Positions 1-8,743 of a stretch of DNA of 64,000 bases are shown here, one piece after another; positions within the stretch are counted from its first letter, which is position 1, and the number at the start of each line of letters is the position of its first letter. Source of the DNA: an uncultured bacterium (lineage in GTDB: Bacteria > Cyanobacteriota > Vampirovibrionia > Gastranaerophilales > Gastranaerophilaceae); assembly GCA_902761735.1 (NCBI GenBank), contig CACWLL010000003.1, positions 62,001 through 126,000 of the forward strand, read 5' to 3'. The notes beneath the pieces were generated by a model. That model was not told where the DNA came from. It worked only from the letters and a program-made list of their open reading frames with translations, and did not search any database. A program made the translations under genes and the position numbers.

Positions 1-546
1 GCCATATAATGAAATATGTTGTATCTCAAGATTTATTGCCTGATTTAAGTCATTCTCAAACCTTTGTATAGTTTGATTTGGTAACCCATATATTAAATCA
101 AGACTTATATTTTTAAAACCTGCATTTTGAGCATTTTTTACGGTTTTAATGACCTGATGGGAATTATGAATTCTTCCGATTTCCAAAAGAATTTTGTCAT
201 CAAATGTCTGACAACCTATACTGATTCTGTTTACTCCGATTTTTTGCAACGCACAAAGATACTCATAGTCTACGGTTTCCGGATTTATTTCAATTGTAAT
301 TTCTGCATTCGGCTCTGTATTAAACAGCCTTAAAATACAATCGATTTCTTTTACATCCAAAACGGATGGGGTTCCTCCGCCAATATATAAAGTTTTCAAT
401 TGTTCATTTTTATAACACAGTAAAATTTCTTGTCTTAACGCATCCAAATATTTACTTTTTTTTTCAATATTCGGAAACGAAACAAATGAGCAGTATTTAC
501 ATTTCTGCCTGCAAAAAGGTATATGGATATAAACATTTTGTACCAT
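1..546 (-). CDS. hemW: HemW-like radical SAM protein (partial, C-terminus outside window)
   Basis: The reverse strand encodes the first 182 residues of a radical SAM protein that runs off the left edge. The N-terminus reads MVQNVYIHIPFC, followed by the CRQKCKYC cluster motif (CxxxCxxC) that binds the SAM-cleaving 4Fe-4S cluster. Further along are YIGGGTPS, the glycine-rich SAM motif, and ISIGCQTF. This arrangement is typical of HemW, formerly annotated as anaerobic coproporphyrinogen III oxidase, a heme chaperone or heme-trafficking factor. The last codons give HISLYG, also expected at this point in HemW. The gene is divergent from the GH13 gene, with 83 bases between the two starts. HemN-type oxygen-independent oxidase is the alternative, but the motif spacing fits HemW better. 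Confidence 0.85.
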   Translation of the reverse strand, partial: MVQNVYIHIPFCRQKCKYCSFVSFPNIEKKSKYLDALRQEILLCYKNEQLKTLYIGGGTPSVLDVKEIDCILRLFNTEPNAEITIEINPETVDYEYLCALQKIGVNRISIGCQTFDDKILLEIGRIHNSHQVIKTVKNAQNAGFKNISLDLIYGLPNQTIQRFENDLNQAINLEIQHISLYG

Positions 547-629
547 AAAATAATTATAAATCGGGTTATAATATTTGCAAATATATATAATATTTGATAA
601 CATATAAATAAAATTGAGGGGAAGAATAT

Positions 630-2180
630 ATGTGTTTTAAAAAGTTTTTAATATTATCTGCCGCATTAATTTTTTCAAACCTGCAGGTAAATGCTGATAA
701 TGCGTGGGTAAATCATTTGCGAACAGATTTTTTGAATAATAAAAGCGTAATATATGCTGTCAATATGCGTACGTTTAACGCTCAAGACAAAAATAATAAC
801 GGTATTATCGATTTTAATGAAGGAGAAACTTCCGGAACATTTATAAACGGTATAAATCGGCTTGGCGAATTACAAAATGAAGGTATAAATGCACTGCATT
901 TATTACCGATAACACCTGTCGGAAAAACGAAAGCTCTTGGCACTGCCGGTTCATTATATTCGGCTGCAGGCTTTAATTCTATTAATCCGCAATTAAAAGA
1001 TTATTCAAGTCAACTTACACTTGAACAACAAGCAAGGCAATTCATAAATGCCGCCCACGAAAAAGGGATTGCAATAATTGTTGACATACCTGCCTGCGGC
1101 TCATACGATTTATTTTTACAGAGTCCGGAACTTTTTGTCAAAGATGCTTCCGGTCAACCGGTTATTCCCGCAGATTGGACAGATGTAAGACTATTAAACG
1201 CAGGTAATGAAGAAAAAATAAATAATGATTTGTTAAAGATACATAAAGAATTTGTTGATTACATGATTAACCTTGGGGTTGATGGAATAAGAGCAGATGC
1301 GGCACACACAAAACCTGCTAAATTTTGGCAGGAACTAATAGCATATTCAAGAAAAAAGGACCCCCAATTTCTTTGGCTTGCGGAATCCTCCGATTCATGG
1401 AAGGATGCAGTTTCAGACAAAGCTGTCTTTACTCCGTACGATAAGCTGCTTCGTGCAGGTTTTGATGGATTTTACGGTAGCTGGTTTAATTTGAAAAATT
1501 GGACAACTTCAAAAGAATTACAAAATCAAGTGAATATGACAATGTCTTTAGAAAAAAACTTTGGGGAAGCAAAAAGTGTAATCGGAAGTTTTACTACACA
1601 TGATGAACTCAGCCCTATTATTGAAAAAGGACCCGCATATAGCAAAATGATAATGTGGTTGAATACAACCCTACCTGTAAATTCGTATTTTGTCGACGGC
1701 TTTGACAGCGGAGATAAATATATTTATTTTTGGGCAAATAAAAAAGCTCCGCAAACATATACGGATGATGATATTTATTTTGTTCACCGCGGAAAACTTG
1801 ATATATTTAATTTTTCACGCAGACCTGGCGGAGAAAATATGGATTTAAAGATCGAGTTTGTTAGAGCTAATCAGGTAAAACCTATCGTAAATAATATCTA
1901 TAACAGCCAAAACAGTTCTTTCAAGTTTTTAAAAACATCTGATGAAAAAGTATTTGCATATACAATTTCAAACGAGGATACCATCATTGCGGTAATTGGC
2001 AATATGAATTTTTCAAGTGAAATTAAAGTAAAAGTTAAATTACCTAAAATTAAACCTGAAGACAGCGTTATGCCTATGACTATGATTAACGTACCCGAAA
2101 TCGGAAAAGGCGAAATTACAACAAACTTACAACCGGGCGAAATTCAAGTCTTGATGTTTAGTAAAAATTTAGATAAATAG
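630..2180 (+). CDS. Secreted GH13 (alpha-amylase family) glycoside hydrolase
   Basis: This 516-residue protein starts with a Sec signal peptide (about residues 1-22, ending VNA). An EF-hand-type calcium loop, DKNNNGIIDFNE, follows near residue 52. A GH13 barrel comes next: the nucleophile is D223 in GIRADAAH, the acid/base is E252 in LWLAESSD, and the transition-state aspartate is D325 in TTHDE. The substrate is probably an alpha-glucan, acted on in the periplasm or outside the cell. The usual first conserved region (DxxxNH) reads DIPACGS here, so the normal histidine is missing and the subfamily is atypical. The C-terminal third looks like a beta-rich domain. The start has a good ribosome site (gagggg). 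The gene stands alone, divergent from hemW. Confidence 0.8.
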   Translation: MCFKKFLILSAALIFSNLQVNADNAWVNHLRTDFLNNKSVIYAVNMRTFNAQDKNNNGIIDFNEGETSGTFINGINRLGELQNEGINALHLLPITPVGKTKALGTAGSLYSAAGFNSINPQLKDYSSQLTLEQQARQFINAAHEKGIAIIVDIPACGSYDLFLQSPELFVKDASGQPVIPADWTDVRLLNAGNEEKINNDLLKIHKEFVDYMINLGVDGIRADAAHTKPAKFWQELIAYSRKKDPQFLWLAESSDSWKDAVSDKAVFTPYDKLLRAGFDGFYGSWFNLKNWTTSKELQNQVNMTMSLEKNFGEAKSVIGSFTTHDELSPIIEKGPAYSKMIMWLNTTLPVNSYFVDGFDSGDKYIYFWANKKAPQTYTDDDIYFVHRGKLDIFNFSRRPGGENMDLKIEFVRANQVKPIVNNIYNSQNSSFKFLKTSDEKVFAYTISNEDTIIAVIGNMNFSSEIKVKVKLPKIKPEDSVMPMTMINVPEIGKGEITTNLQPGEIQVLMFSKNLDK

Positions 2181-2227
2181 CAAAAATAAAAATTTACGAG
2201 TTTTTAATTTTTAGATAGGATTCGGTC

Positions 2228-3325
2228 ATGGCAAGCTTATTTCAACAAATCGGCAGTAACACACAAAATTTCTATATGACTAATACTCAATCGGTTTCTA
2301 AATCTTTGGAATCCGAAAAAATGCCCGTTGAAAAACCTCAGCCTACACAAAAAGACAATTATTTCAACAATAAAACTATTCTCGGCAGCATAACGGGACT
2401 CGGAATCCTTGGGGTTTGTATATGGAGAATGAAATCCGGTAAAGCTCCGGACAAAAAAAATACTCCTTCGCTTCCTCAGGTAACAAAACCGTCTGCAGAA
2501 AAAATTCAAGCTGAAATAACTGTTTTAAATGAAAAAATTACAAATTTAAAAAATCTTATAAAAAGTGACTATATTGCAAAAAGGAAGAATATTATTGATA
2601 ACTTGAACCAATTTGATGAATATAGCTATAATTTTCCGTTTAGCAATAGAAATGACCTCAATAAAACAATTGAAAATTTAGAAAAAGATTATAATGAAAC
2701 TTTGCCAAAATCAAACAAAATTATAAAAGATAACCGTGACGCAATAAGAAATACCTTATCGGAACTTTCCCAAAACCCTGAGTGGAAAGAATTAAAATTA
2801 GCAAGAAAAAACTTAATCAAAGTGCTTGAAGATGAAAATAAAACTGATGATGAAATTTTAATTGCAAATAACAAAATAAGCTTCATAAATGACTTACTTG
2901 TAAATCGTGCGCATCCGGATTTGTTGGCATCGTATAAAGAGATTTCGGCGATAGATGATGCTCAGGCTTTAGAATTAGTCCGTAAAAATTTTAAAGTATA
3001 CAACAGGTTTACTCAAAAACTTGAGTCTATGAAAGATAAGGATGCTAAATTAAGACTCGACAAATCTGACAAGTATTTTAACCATACCGGAAAATTATCT
3101 TTATCCGATATTTTTCATGATGAAATGCAATCTATTAAAGTTCGTACAAAAACACTTAAGACTAAATTGTCAAAATTAAATGCGGCAAAATCTTTACGAG
3201 ATAAGCTTGATATCGAAAACGGACAACTTGTTAAAGATTACAGAAATACCGAAAGTGTTAAACAGTTACAATCTCTGGTGAAAGAATTAAAAACATTGAA
3301 AAAATCTTTAGAGGATGCTGCTTAA
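2228..3325 (+). CDS. Single-TM coiled-coil protein, unknown function
   Basis: I do not recognise a family. The 365-residue product has a polar N-terminal 45 residues, one hydrophobic segment at about 50-66 (ILGSITGLGILGVCIW) and then a long, charged, strongly helical region rich in lysine and glutamate that looks like coiled coil. There is no cleavable signal, so the protein is probably anchored with one transmembrane helix. The layout (short polar head, TM, long helical tail) matches the protein at 11135-12811, although the sequences are not obviously similar. It follows the GH13 gene by 47 bases and is followed by a small membrane protein, so it may be part of a loose operon. Confidence 0.6.
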   Translation: MASLFQQIGSNTQNFYMTNTQSVSKSLESEKMPVEKPQPTQKDNYFNNKTILGSITGLGILGVCIWRMKSGKAPDKKNTPSLPQVTKPSAEKIQAEITVLNEKITNLKNLIKSDYIAKRKNIIDNLNQFDEYSYNFPFSNRNDLNKTIENLEKDYNETLPKSNKIIKDNRDAIRNTLSELSQNPEWKELKLARKNLIKVLEDENKTDDEILIANNKISFINDLLVNRAHPDLLASYKEISAIDDAQALELVRKNFKVYNRFTQKLESMKDKDAKLRLDKSDKYFNHTGKLSLSDIFHDEMQSIKVRTKTLKTKLSKLNAAKSLRDKLDIENGQLVKDYRNTESVKQLQSLVKELKTLKKSLEDAA

Positions 3326-3371
3326 TTATTGTTGTGATAAAATATTAACAAACAACAATGGAGAACTCGAA

Positions 3372-3818
3372 ATGAACATGTCTTTATTGAAACTTATAAG
3401 CATATTAAGTTGCTTTATAGGTTTTGTCTGCGGTATTTTATCGGTATTACCATATATAGGCAGCCTTGCTTTCCTTATATTGCTCTGTTTTTCATCAGTG
3501 ATTGTAATCATGTTTTTAATGAGAACGGGAGTATTAAGGCTTGAATCAGTGCCTGAAAGTATTACTATTGGCGGAATTGTAGGCTTTATTTCATTTTTAG
3601 CATTTTCGTTAGTATATATGCCGCTTATAATTCTTTTGGTCAGAGTTTTTCATTATTCAAGTAATTATGGTGTTGCTATATTTTTAGGACACGCAAACGT
3701 TTTTATTATAACAGTTTGTGCAATATTTTTAGGAATTTTAAGTGCAACCGTAAATGCATTTTCAGGTTTTTTGATATACTACATTACAGAAACAATTAAT
3801 AATTTAAGTAAGAAATAA
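3372..3818 (+). CDS. Small multi-pass membrane protein
   Basis: The product is 148 residues long if started at the ATG at 3372, which has a GGAGA site about 8 bases upstream. An in-frame start further left would overlap the previous gene and has no ribosome site. The protein is almost entirely hydrophobic, with about four transmembrane helices (near residues 5-25, 27-50, 60-85 and 100-135) and few charged residues. I see no known catalytic motif. It lies 16 bases before mtnA and is probably co-transcribed with it. Confidence 0.6.
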   Translation: MNMSLLKLISILSCFIGFVCGILSVLPYIGSLAFLILLCFSSVIVIMFLMRTGVLRLESVPESITIGGIVGFISFLAFSLVYMPLIILLVRVFHYSSNYGVAIFLGHANVFIITVCAIFLGILSATVNAFSGFLIYYITETINNLSKK

Positions 3819-3834
3819 CCGAATGGAGAACAAA

Positions 3835-4893
3835 ATGGCAGAATTTCAATCAAAAATAAGAACAATACAATGGACAAATAATTGCTCACGAATGGTAGAT
3901 CAGACAAAATTTCCATACGAATATAAATATGTAGATATCACAAGCGGAGATGAAATGTTTCATGCTATCAGAGATATGATAGTAAGAGGTGCACCTGCCA
4001 TCGGTATTGCCGGTGCTCATGGTATTGTGTTATATGCGATTGAACTCGGAAAACAAAATATTTCAAGAGATGAATTTATTTCCAAACTTATTGAGAAAGC
4101 AGATTATATGAAAACCTCTCGCCCTACGGCGGTTAATCTTATGTGGGCTGTTGAAAAACAAAAAGAAATCATAAAAAATTCCACATCCTCAATTGACGGA
4201 ATAATTAAAGAACTAACCGATAACGGCATAAAACTTGAAAATGAGGATATTGAAATAAACAAAAAAATAGGGGGGTTCGGAGCTGAAGTTGTACCAAAAG
4301 GTGCAACAATATTAACTCACTGTAATGCAGGAGCATTAGCTACAGTCGGTTATGGTACCGCTCTTGGCGTAGTTCGTTCAGCTTTTGCCAAAGACAATAC
4401 TATTCGAGTATTTGCGGACGAAACTCGTCCTCGTCAACAAGGTGCAAGGATTACAACACTTGAATTAACAATGGATGGCATCCCGACAACACTTATAACT
4501 GACGGTATGTGCTCTTATTTCATGAAAAAGGGTATGATAGATATGGTAGTTGTCGGAGCAGACAGGATTGCGGCAAACGGGGATGCAGCCAATAAGATTG
4601 GAACTTATACCGTTGCTATTGCAGCAAAATATCACAATATACCTTTCTATATAGCTGCGCCTCTGTCAACAATTGATACCTCTATTGCAACAGGGGATGA
4701 AATTGTCATTGAAGAACGTTCAAGAGAAGAAGTTACACACATCAACGGAAAAATTATTTGTGCTCCTGAAGTAAATATTATAAATCCGGGATTTGATGTA
4801 ACCCCTAACGAGCTTATTGCAGGAATTATTACTGAAGTTGGTATACTAAGACCAAATTACAGGGAATCTATTGCTAAAGCCTTCTTAAAATAA
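3835..4893 (+). CDS. mtnA: S-methyl-5-thioribose-1-phosphate isomerase
   Basis: MtnA converts methylthioribose-1-phosphate to methylthioribulose-1-phosphate in the methionine salvage pathway, in the cytoplasm. The sequence shows family motifs in order: RGAPAIG, SRPTAVNLMWA, THCNAGALATVGYGTALGV with the catalytic cysteine, FADETRPRQQGAR, VVVGADRIAANGDAANKIGTY with the catalytic aspartate, and APLSTID near the C-terminus. The length (352 residues) is usual for the family. I chose the ATG at 3835 because GGAG lies just before it; an in-frame ATG at 3823 is the alternative. No other methionine-salvage gene is visible nearby, and the next gene is convergent. Confidence 0.93.
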   Translation: MAEFQSKIRTIQWTNNCSRMVDQTKFPYEYKYVDITSGDEMFHAIRDMIVRGAPAIGIAGAHGIVLYAIELGKQNISRDEFISKLIEKADYMKTSRPTAVNLMWAVEKQKEIIKNSTSSIDGIIKELTDNGIKLENEDIEINKKIGGFGAEVVPKGATILTHCNAGALATVGYGTALGVVRSAFAKDNTIRVFADETRPRQQGARITTLELTMDGIPTTLITDGMCSYFMKKGMIDMVVVGADRIAANGDAANKIGTYTVAIAAKYHNIPFYIAAPLSTIDTSIATGDEIVIEERSREEVTHINGKIICAPEVNIINPGFDVTPNELIAGIITEVGILRPNYRESIAKAFLK

Positions 4894-4905
4894 ACAGCTT
4901 AAATA

Positions 4906-5580
4906 TTATAAATCGACAGAGTGTAAATCAGTTCCGCCTGTTTTAATTAAATTATATTTAGTTGCCAAATTTTCAATAGTATGTACTGTATGAAATTTTA
5001 TAATTCTGCGATGACGTTTATAAGGATAATACACTTCAATACCATCTAAACCGTATGAGATAAGTTTTTTTACAAAACTGTCCATGTCAATTGCCCAACA
5101 ACATGCCGGATGTGCAAGTACTGCTATTCCGCCTGCATTATGAATAGCTTTAATAAGCTTTTTAATATTTCTGCCCGAAAAAATTCTTATTACATCCCAT
5201 TCGGTTTCTTTTTTAGTTTTTGCACAAAAGTTTTGTAATTCTTCATTATAAATGTCTATTCCATAAGCCAAAAGGTGCATAAATACATACCCGCACCATA
5301 CATCAAATTCAACAGCCGGAATTATAATATCATCACTAAGGATATCCGTTGATAAATACGCATTAATTGTATTATGATCGGAAATAGCTATCTTTTTATA
5401 ACCTTTTTCATGAGCCTGTCTTAATATATCTTGAGGGGTTGCTTGTCCGTCTGAACACACTGTATGAATGTGCAAATTTACCCTTTTTCCCTCATAATCT
5501 TCTTTTGTAAATGTTTTTATAAATTCTTTATAATTTGGCATTGTTTTTTTAATTTTATTTGTAATAAAATAATAACACAA
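4906..5580 (-). CDS. PHP-domain phosphoesterase
   Basis: The protein has the PHP metal-binding motifs: NLHIHTVCSDG near the N-terminus, ISDHNT about 35 residues later, VLAHPAC in the middle and TGGTDLHS at the very end. These supply the histidines and aspartates of a tri-metal phosphoesterase site. At 212-224 residues it is shorter than TrpH/YciV-type enzymes (about 280). The family includes 3',5'-nucleotide phosphatases and 5'-3' exonucleases on short RNA. The substrate here cannot be read from sequence. The start is uncertain: 5580 gives an extra 13 residues, while the ATG at 5541 begins MPNYKEF; neither has a clear ribosome site. It is convergent with mtnA. Confidence 0.8.
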   Translation of the reverse strand: MCYYFITNKIKKTMPNYKEFIKTFTKEDYEGKRVNLHIHTVCSDGQATPQDILRQAHEKGYKKIAISDHNTINAYLSTDILSDDIIIPAVEFDVWCGYVFMHLLAYGIDIYNEELQNFCAKTKKETEWDVIRIFSGRNIKKLIKAIHNAGGIAVLAHPACCWAIDMDSFVKKLISYGLDGIEVYYPYKRHRRIIKFHTVHTIENLATKYNLIKTGGTDLHSVDL

Positions 5581-5617
5581 TTATAACATAAAAACCCGAG
5601 TACGACATGGAGTAGTT

Positions 5618-6607
5618 ATGGCAAAGATAAAAGTTGAAAACAATTTTATATGGATAATATTGGCGGCAATTAGAATTTACAGTACAAATTTTTTGAGATT
5701 TTGCGGATACATGCTTTTCCCTGTCTTAGGACAAGTTTTAGGTTTAATGCTGGTATTTTCTCTCTCGGCACTGTTTACTGCATATTTGCCTGAATTAGCG
5801 GATAAATATGCATTTTTCCGTGATTATACAACTATGGTAATGAGTATTGTTGTAATTATTATTCCCGGACTTTTAATTTTTATGAAAGCTTTTTGGGATT
5901 ATCTTGTTGCATATGGTGCAATAAATTCAATTACCGACGGATTTTTAACTACCGGAAAAATATATGATTTTCCTGCACATAAAGCTACTATAACAACTCG
6001 TTCATTCTCATATATAGGATTATGGATTTTATATTCTATATTTATATCTGCCTCTATTTTAATTCCTGTATTATGGCTTATAGGAGCGGTATTCTTTGTA
6101 TATTTCGTACTTGTATTTCAAGTATTTTCATTTGAACCGGATAAATCACCAACAGGATGTTTTGGCAGAAGTTTTGAGATTATAAAAGGAAACGGCTTTA
6201 GAACATTGTTAATAATGGCAATAATAGGTATTTTTACCCATATATTGTTTGTTCAAGGATTTTCCGTAATATTTGATTTCACTAAATTGACACATTTTTT
6301 AGGACTTGTATTTGACAAAACTATTGTAGAACTTGTACCGATAGACATTATAAATGATAAGATTTTGATGTTCAATTCCTCCTTTAATCTTATTACACCG
6401 TCAAAAGTTTCTGAATTTTTTGTATATCAAACAGTATCATTTATTGTTATAGGGTTTACGCTTCCTCTAAGAAGCATCACCTGGGCATTGTGGTACAAGG
6501 CTCTTGCCGGAGATAACGGATATGAAACGGCAAATAAAGGCGGGAAAAGGATTGTTAAAAGAGTCTCCGCAGAAATTATCAACAGAGCTAAAAATCAGAG
6601 GGATTAA
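5618..6607 (+). CDS. Polytopic membrane protein, unknown function
   Basis: This 329-residue protein has about six hydrophobic segments (roughly residues 10-55, 70-95, 125-165, 190-215 and 265-290) separated by short loops, with a basic C-terminal tail (KGGKRIVKRVSAE). I see no transporter signature or catalytic motif. The ATG at 5618 is preceded by GGAG. A two-base gap separates it from the zinc-ribbon gene, and rph follows, so the three genes probably form one transcript. Confidence 0.6.
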   Translation: MAKIKVENNFIWIILAAIRIYSTNFLRFCGYMLFPVLGQVLGLMLVFSLSALFTAYLPELADKYAFFRDYTTMVMSIVVIIIPGLLIFMKAFWDYLVAYGAINSITDGFLTTGKIYDFPAHKATITTRSFSYIGLWILYSIFISASILIPVLWLIGAVFFVYFVLVFQVFSFEPDKSPTGCFGRSFEIIKGNGFRTLLIMAIIGIFTHILFVQGFSVIFDFTKLTHFLGLVFDKTIVELVPIDIINDKILMFNSSFNLITPSKVSEFFVYQTVSFIVIGFTLPLRSITWALWYKALAGDNGYETANKGGKRIVKRVSAEIINRAKNQRD

Positions 6608-6609
6608 TT

Positions 6610-6834
6610 TTGTTTATCTGCAAAAACTGTAAATCAAAAGATAAGTTTGAACTGATGTTTTCTCCTGATTATAGGGGAAAACGTGAGTTTGAACAATCAT
6701 ACAATACAAAAAATGAACTTCAGATATCAGTAGACGGTTACACATTTGTACCTGATTTAAGATTTATGAATGAACATGCAGTATGCAGATATTGCGGTCA
6801 AATATATATGTGGGACTACGATTATAAGGAATAA
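6610..6834 (+). CDS. Small zinc-ribbon protein
   Basis: The 74-residue product contains two CxxC knuckles, CKNC near the N-terminus and CRYC near the C-terminus, about 50 residues apart. They are likely to bind one zinc ion. It starts with TTG, with a GAGGG ribosome site about 8 bases upstream, and sits between a membrane protein and rph with very short gaps, which supports co-transcription. I do not recognise a named family. A nucleic-acid or protein-binding role is a guess from the fold only. Confidence 0.6.
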   Translation: MFICKNCKSKDKFELMFSPDYRGKREFEQSYNTKNELQISVDGYTFVPDLRFMNEHAVCRYCGQIYMWDYDYKE

Positions 6835-6839
6835 AAATT

Positions 6840-7541
6840 ATGAGAAACGGTAGAAAAAATAACGAATTAAGAGAAATTAAATTTACAAAAGATTTTACTA
6901 AAAATGCGTTAGGTTCAGTGCTTGTAGAATTTGGTGATACAAGAGTAATAACAACAGCATCCGTTGAGCTTGGTAAACCCAAATGGATGGATAAAGATGA
7001 CCCAAGAGGTTGGCTGACAGCAGAATATTCGCTTCTTCCGGCTTCCACCAATACAAGATGCCAAAGAGAAAGAACCAAAATATCAGGAAGAACGCAGGAA
7101 ATTCAACGACTTATTGGCAGAAGCCTGAGAGCCTGTCTTGATTTAACAAAAATGACCGATGTTACAATAACTATTGATGCAGATGTAATTCAAGCTGATG
7201 GCGGAACAAGAACTGCCAGTATATGTGGCGGGTTTCTGGCACTAAAAATTGCAGTAGAAAAATTACTGGAAAAAGGTACTTTATTGGAAAATCCTATAAT
7301 CGAGCCGGTAGCCGCAATTTCTGCAGGAATAATTGACGGTGAAGTAATGTTGGACTTATGTTATGAAGAAGACTCCCACGCACAGGTTGACAGTAACATA
7401 GTTCTCACTCAAAGCGGTAAAATTATTGAATTCCAAACGACAGCAGAAGGAGAACCTTATGAATATGACAAAATGTTAGAAATCTTTACAATTGCCAGAA
7501 ATGGAATTGACAAAATTCTTGCAATGTATAATTCTATCTAG
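6840..7541 (+). CDS. rph: Ribonuclease PH
   Basis: RNase PH is a phosphate-dependent 3'-5' exoribonuclease that trims tRNA 3' ends in the cytoplasm. The 233-residue length is normal. Family features are visible: the FGDTRVITTASVE stretch, the GWLTAEYSLLPAST motif, RTQEIQRLIGRSLRA, the acidic DADVIQADGGTRTASI catalytic region and DSNIVLTQSGKIIEFQTTAEG. It starts 5 bases after the zinc-ribbon gene and is probably its operon partner. Confidence 0.95.
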   Translation: MRNGRKNNELREIKFTKDFTKNALGSVLVEFGDTRVITTASVELGKPKWMDKDDPRGWLTAEYSLLPASTNTRCQRERTKISGRTQEIQRLIGRSLRACLDLTKMTDVTITIDADVIQADGGTRTASICGGFLALKIAVEKLLEKGTLLENPIIEPVAAISAGIIDGEVMLDLCYEEDSHAQVDSNIVLTQSGKIIEFQTTAEGEPYEYDKMLEIFTIARNGIDKILAMYNSI

Positions 7542-7574
7542 TATAATATAAATGTAAATGCGAAAGGGAAATAT

Positions 7575-7880
7575 ATGAAAAACATAGTTATAGTTTCTGT
7601 TTTATGCTCACTGATGATAGTACCGGCATTTGCAGAACAAACAGCAGGTGATAACAAAATATCCGAAGATGCGCCTCAATTAAGAGGTTCTCAATCATAT
7701 GAACAACCGGGCAATTCCTCCGGTAGTTATTTGTCAGCAGGCTGGCAGGTAAAAGCAGAAGAAAATCGCGGAATGTGGGAGCAGCAAAGACGCCGCTTTG
7801 AAATGAGTAATGATACTTCATTTAAAAATTCATGGGACGAATATACTGCGGCATACCAGCGTTCAAAAAAAATTCATTAG
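7575..7880 (+). CDS. Small secreted protein
   Basis: The 101-residue product starts with a typical Sec signal peptide (residues 1-20, ending AFA). The remainder is hydrophilic and rich in Ser, Gln, Glu and aromatic residues, with no cysteines. I do not recognise a family. GAAAGGG precedes the start, and a strong intrinsic terminator follows the stop, so the gene ends its own transcript or the one from rph. Confidence 0.6.
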   Translation: MKNIVIVSVLCSLMIVPAFAEQTAGDNKISEDAPQLRGSQSYEQPGNSSGSYLSAGWQVKAEENRGMWEQQRRRFEMSNDTSFKNSWDEYTAAYQRSKKIH

Positions 7881-7884
7881 TATA

Positions 7885-7911
7885 TTGGGGCTTAGTAGCC
7901 CCAATTTGTTT
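7885..7911 (+). terminator. Intrinsic terminator
   Basis: TTGGGGCT and AGCCCCAA form a perfect 8-bp stem around a 4-base loop, followed by TTTGTTT. It lies just after the stop of the small secreted protein and before the next ribosome site. Confidence 0.85.
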
Positions 7912-7927
7912 AGATAAGGAGAAAAAA

Positions 7928-8221
7928 ATGAAAAAAACATTAGTAGTTTTAATGGCAGCAGCCGTAATTTCAATTGGTTCAGCTCAAGCAGCTACAACAA
8001 CAGGTGTTACTAATTGGTTAAATAAAACATCTGCAGCAATTACAAATACTGAAAACAGCTATAATCAACAAAAAGCTCAAGCAAAAGCTCAAAAAGAAGC
8101 TCAGAAAAAAGCTGCTGCAGAAAGAAAAGCTGCTGCAAAACAAGCAAAACAAAATGCAAAAAACAGAATTAATGAAGAAAAAACTTTCTGGAAGAAAATG
8201 TTCACTTGGGACTGGGATTAA
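7928..8221 (+). CDS. Small secreted Lys/Ala-rich protein
   Basis: The ATG at 7928 has a strong AAGGAG site. The 97-residue product has a signal peptide (about residues 1-21, ending AQA), a short Thr-rich segment, a highly helical Ala/Lys/Gln region (about residues 45-80) and an aromatic C-terminus ending FTWDWD. The helical stretch resembles a periplasmic coiled coil, but I cannot assign a family. An earlier in-frame start would run through the terminator hairpin and is less likely. A second strong terminator follows it. Confidence 0.65.
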   Translation: MKKTLVVLMAAAVISIGSAQAATTTGVTNWLNKTSAAITNTENSYNQQKAQAKAQKEAQKKAAAERKAAAKQAKQNAKNRINEEKTFWKKMFTWDWD

Positions 8222-8243
8222 TAGTTTATCAAAAAAATTATTG

Positions 8244-8273
8244 ACGGGACATTTAATAAATGTCCCGTTTTTT
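8244..8273 (+). terminator. Intrinsic terminator
   Basis: ACGGGACATTT and AAATGTCCCGT pair perfectly over 11 bp around the loop AAT and are followed by a T-run. A second, smaller hairpin (CCACTCA/TGAGTGG, 8304-8322) lies just downstream. Confidence 0.9.
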
Positions 8274-8584
8274 AATGCGAAAATATTTTACTCATAAAAA
8301 AAACCACTCAACTGGTGAGTGGGTCGTTTTCTGCATCCTAATGGTCTCTTTTAGTGTTTATTATTTAGGAGTTTATATGTTTTTGGGGTTAATGAATCTA
8401 TTTATATTTAGTGTTTCGGCTACACTTAAATCTTACTCAATTATTATTGCATACAATATTTTTCTTGTCAACTATTTGATTTAATATTTTTTGTAATATC
8501 CGCAAAACCCCAATATAGTGTAGAAATTACACTTTACAAAACTTAACAGTGCGTTTTTTGTTAGTTTTTTTGTTACTTTACTAC

Positions 8585-8743
8585 TTTTTTTTTCCGTGGT
8601 ATAACGTTATCGTAAGCTGATTTAAACAGCAGTAAGAGTTTAGGGGGTCCACCCTTAGAAGAGCCGGCCGTATTTACACGGAATTTGTAATAGGTGTTGT
8701 ATTCAAATATTCTGACTCTTCATAAAGGACAGAAAGAGAAAAT
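8585..8743 (+). promoter_or_regulatory. Structured leader upstream of thrS
   Basis: The 520 bases between the terminator and thrS contain no convincing gene, although one short hydrophobic reading frame (8260-8484) crosses the terminator. The last 160 bases are less AT-rich than the surroundings and fold. GCTG/CAGC (8616-8630) and CCGT/ACGG (8668-8681) are local stems, and AAGAGT at 8634-8639 can pair with ACTCTT at 8715-8720 to enclose the middle. A 5' regulatory RNA controlling ThrRS is plausible. No T-box consensus is present in the correct orientation. The function is inferred. Confidence 0.4.

Noticed and set aside
3315-3371. N-terminal extension of the small membrane protein
   Set aside because: It overlaps the end of the upstream gene and lacks a ribosome site, while the ATG at 3372 has one.
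8260-8484. 74-residue hydrophobic reading frame
   Set aside because: It starts inside the terminator stem, has no ribosome site and runs through another hairpin; it is more likely part of the untranslated region before thrS.
8641-8665. T-box-like AAGGGTGGAC on the reverse strand
   Set aside because: The orientation is wrong for thrS and the rest of the T-box consensus is missing.
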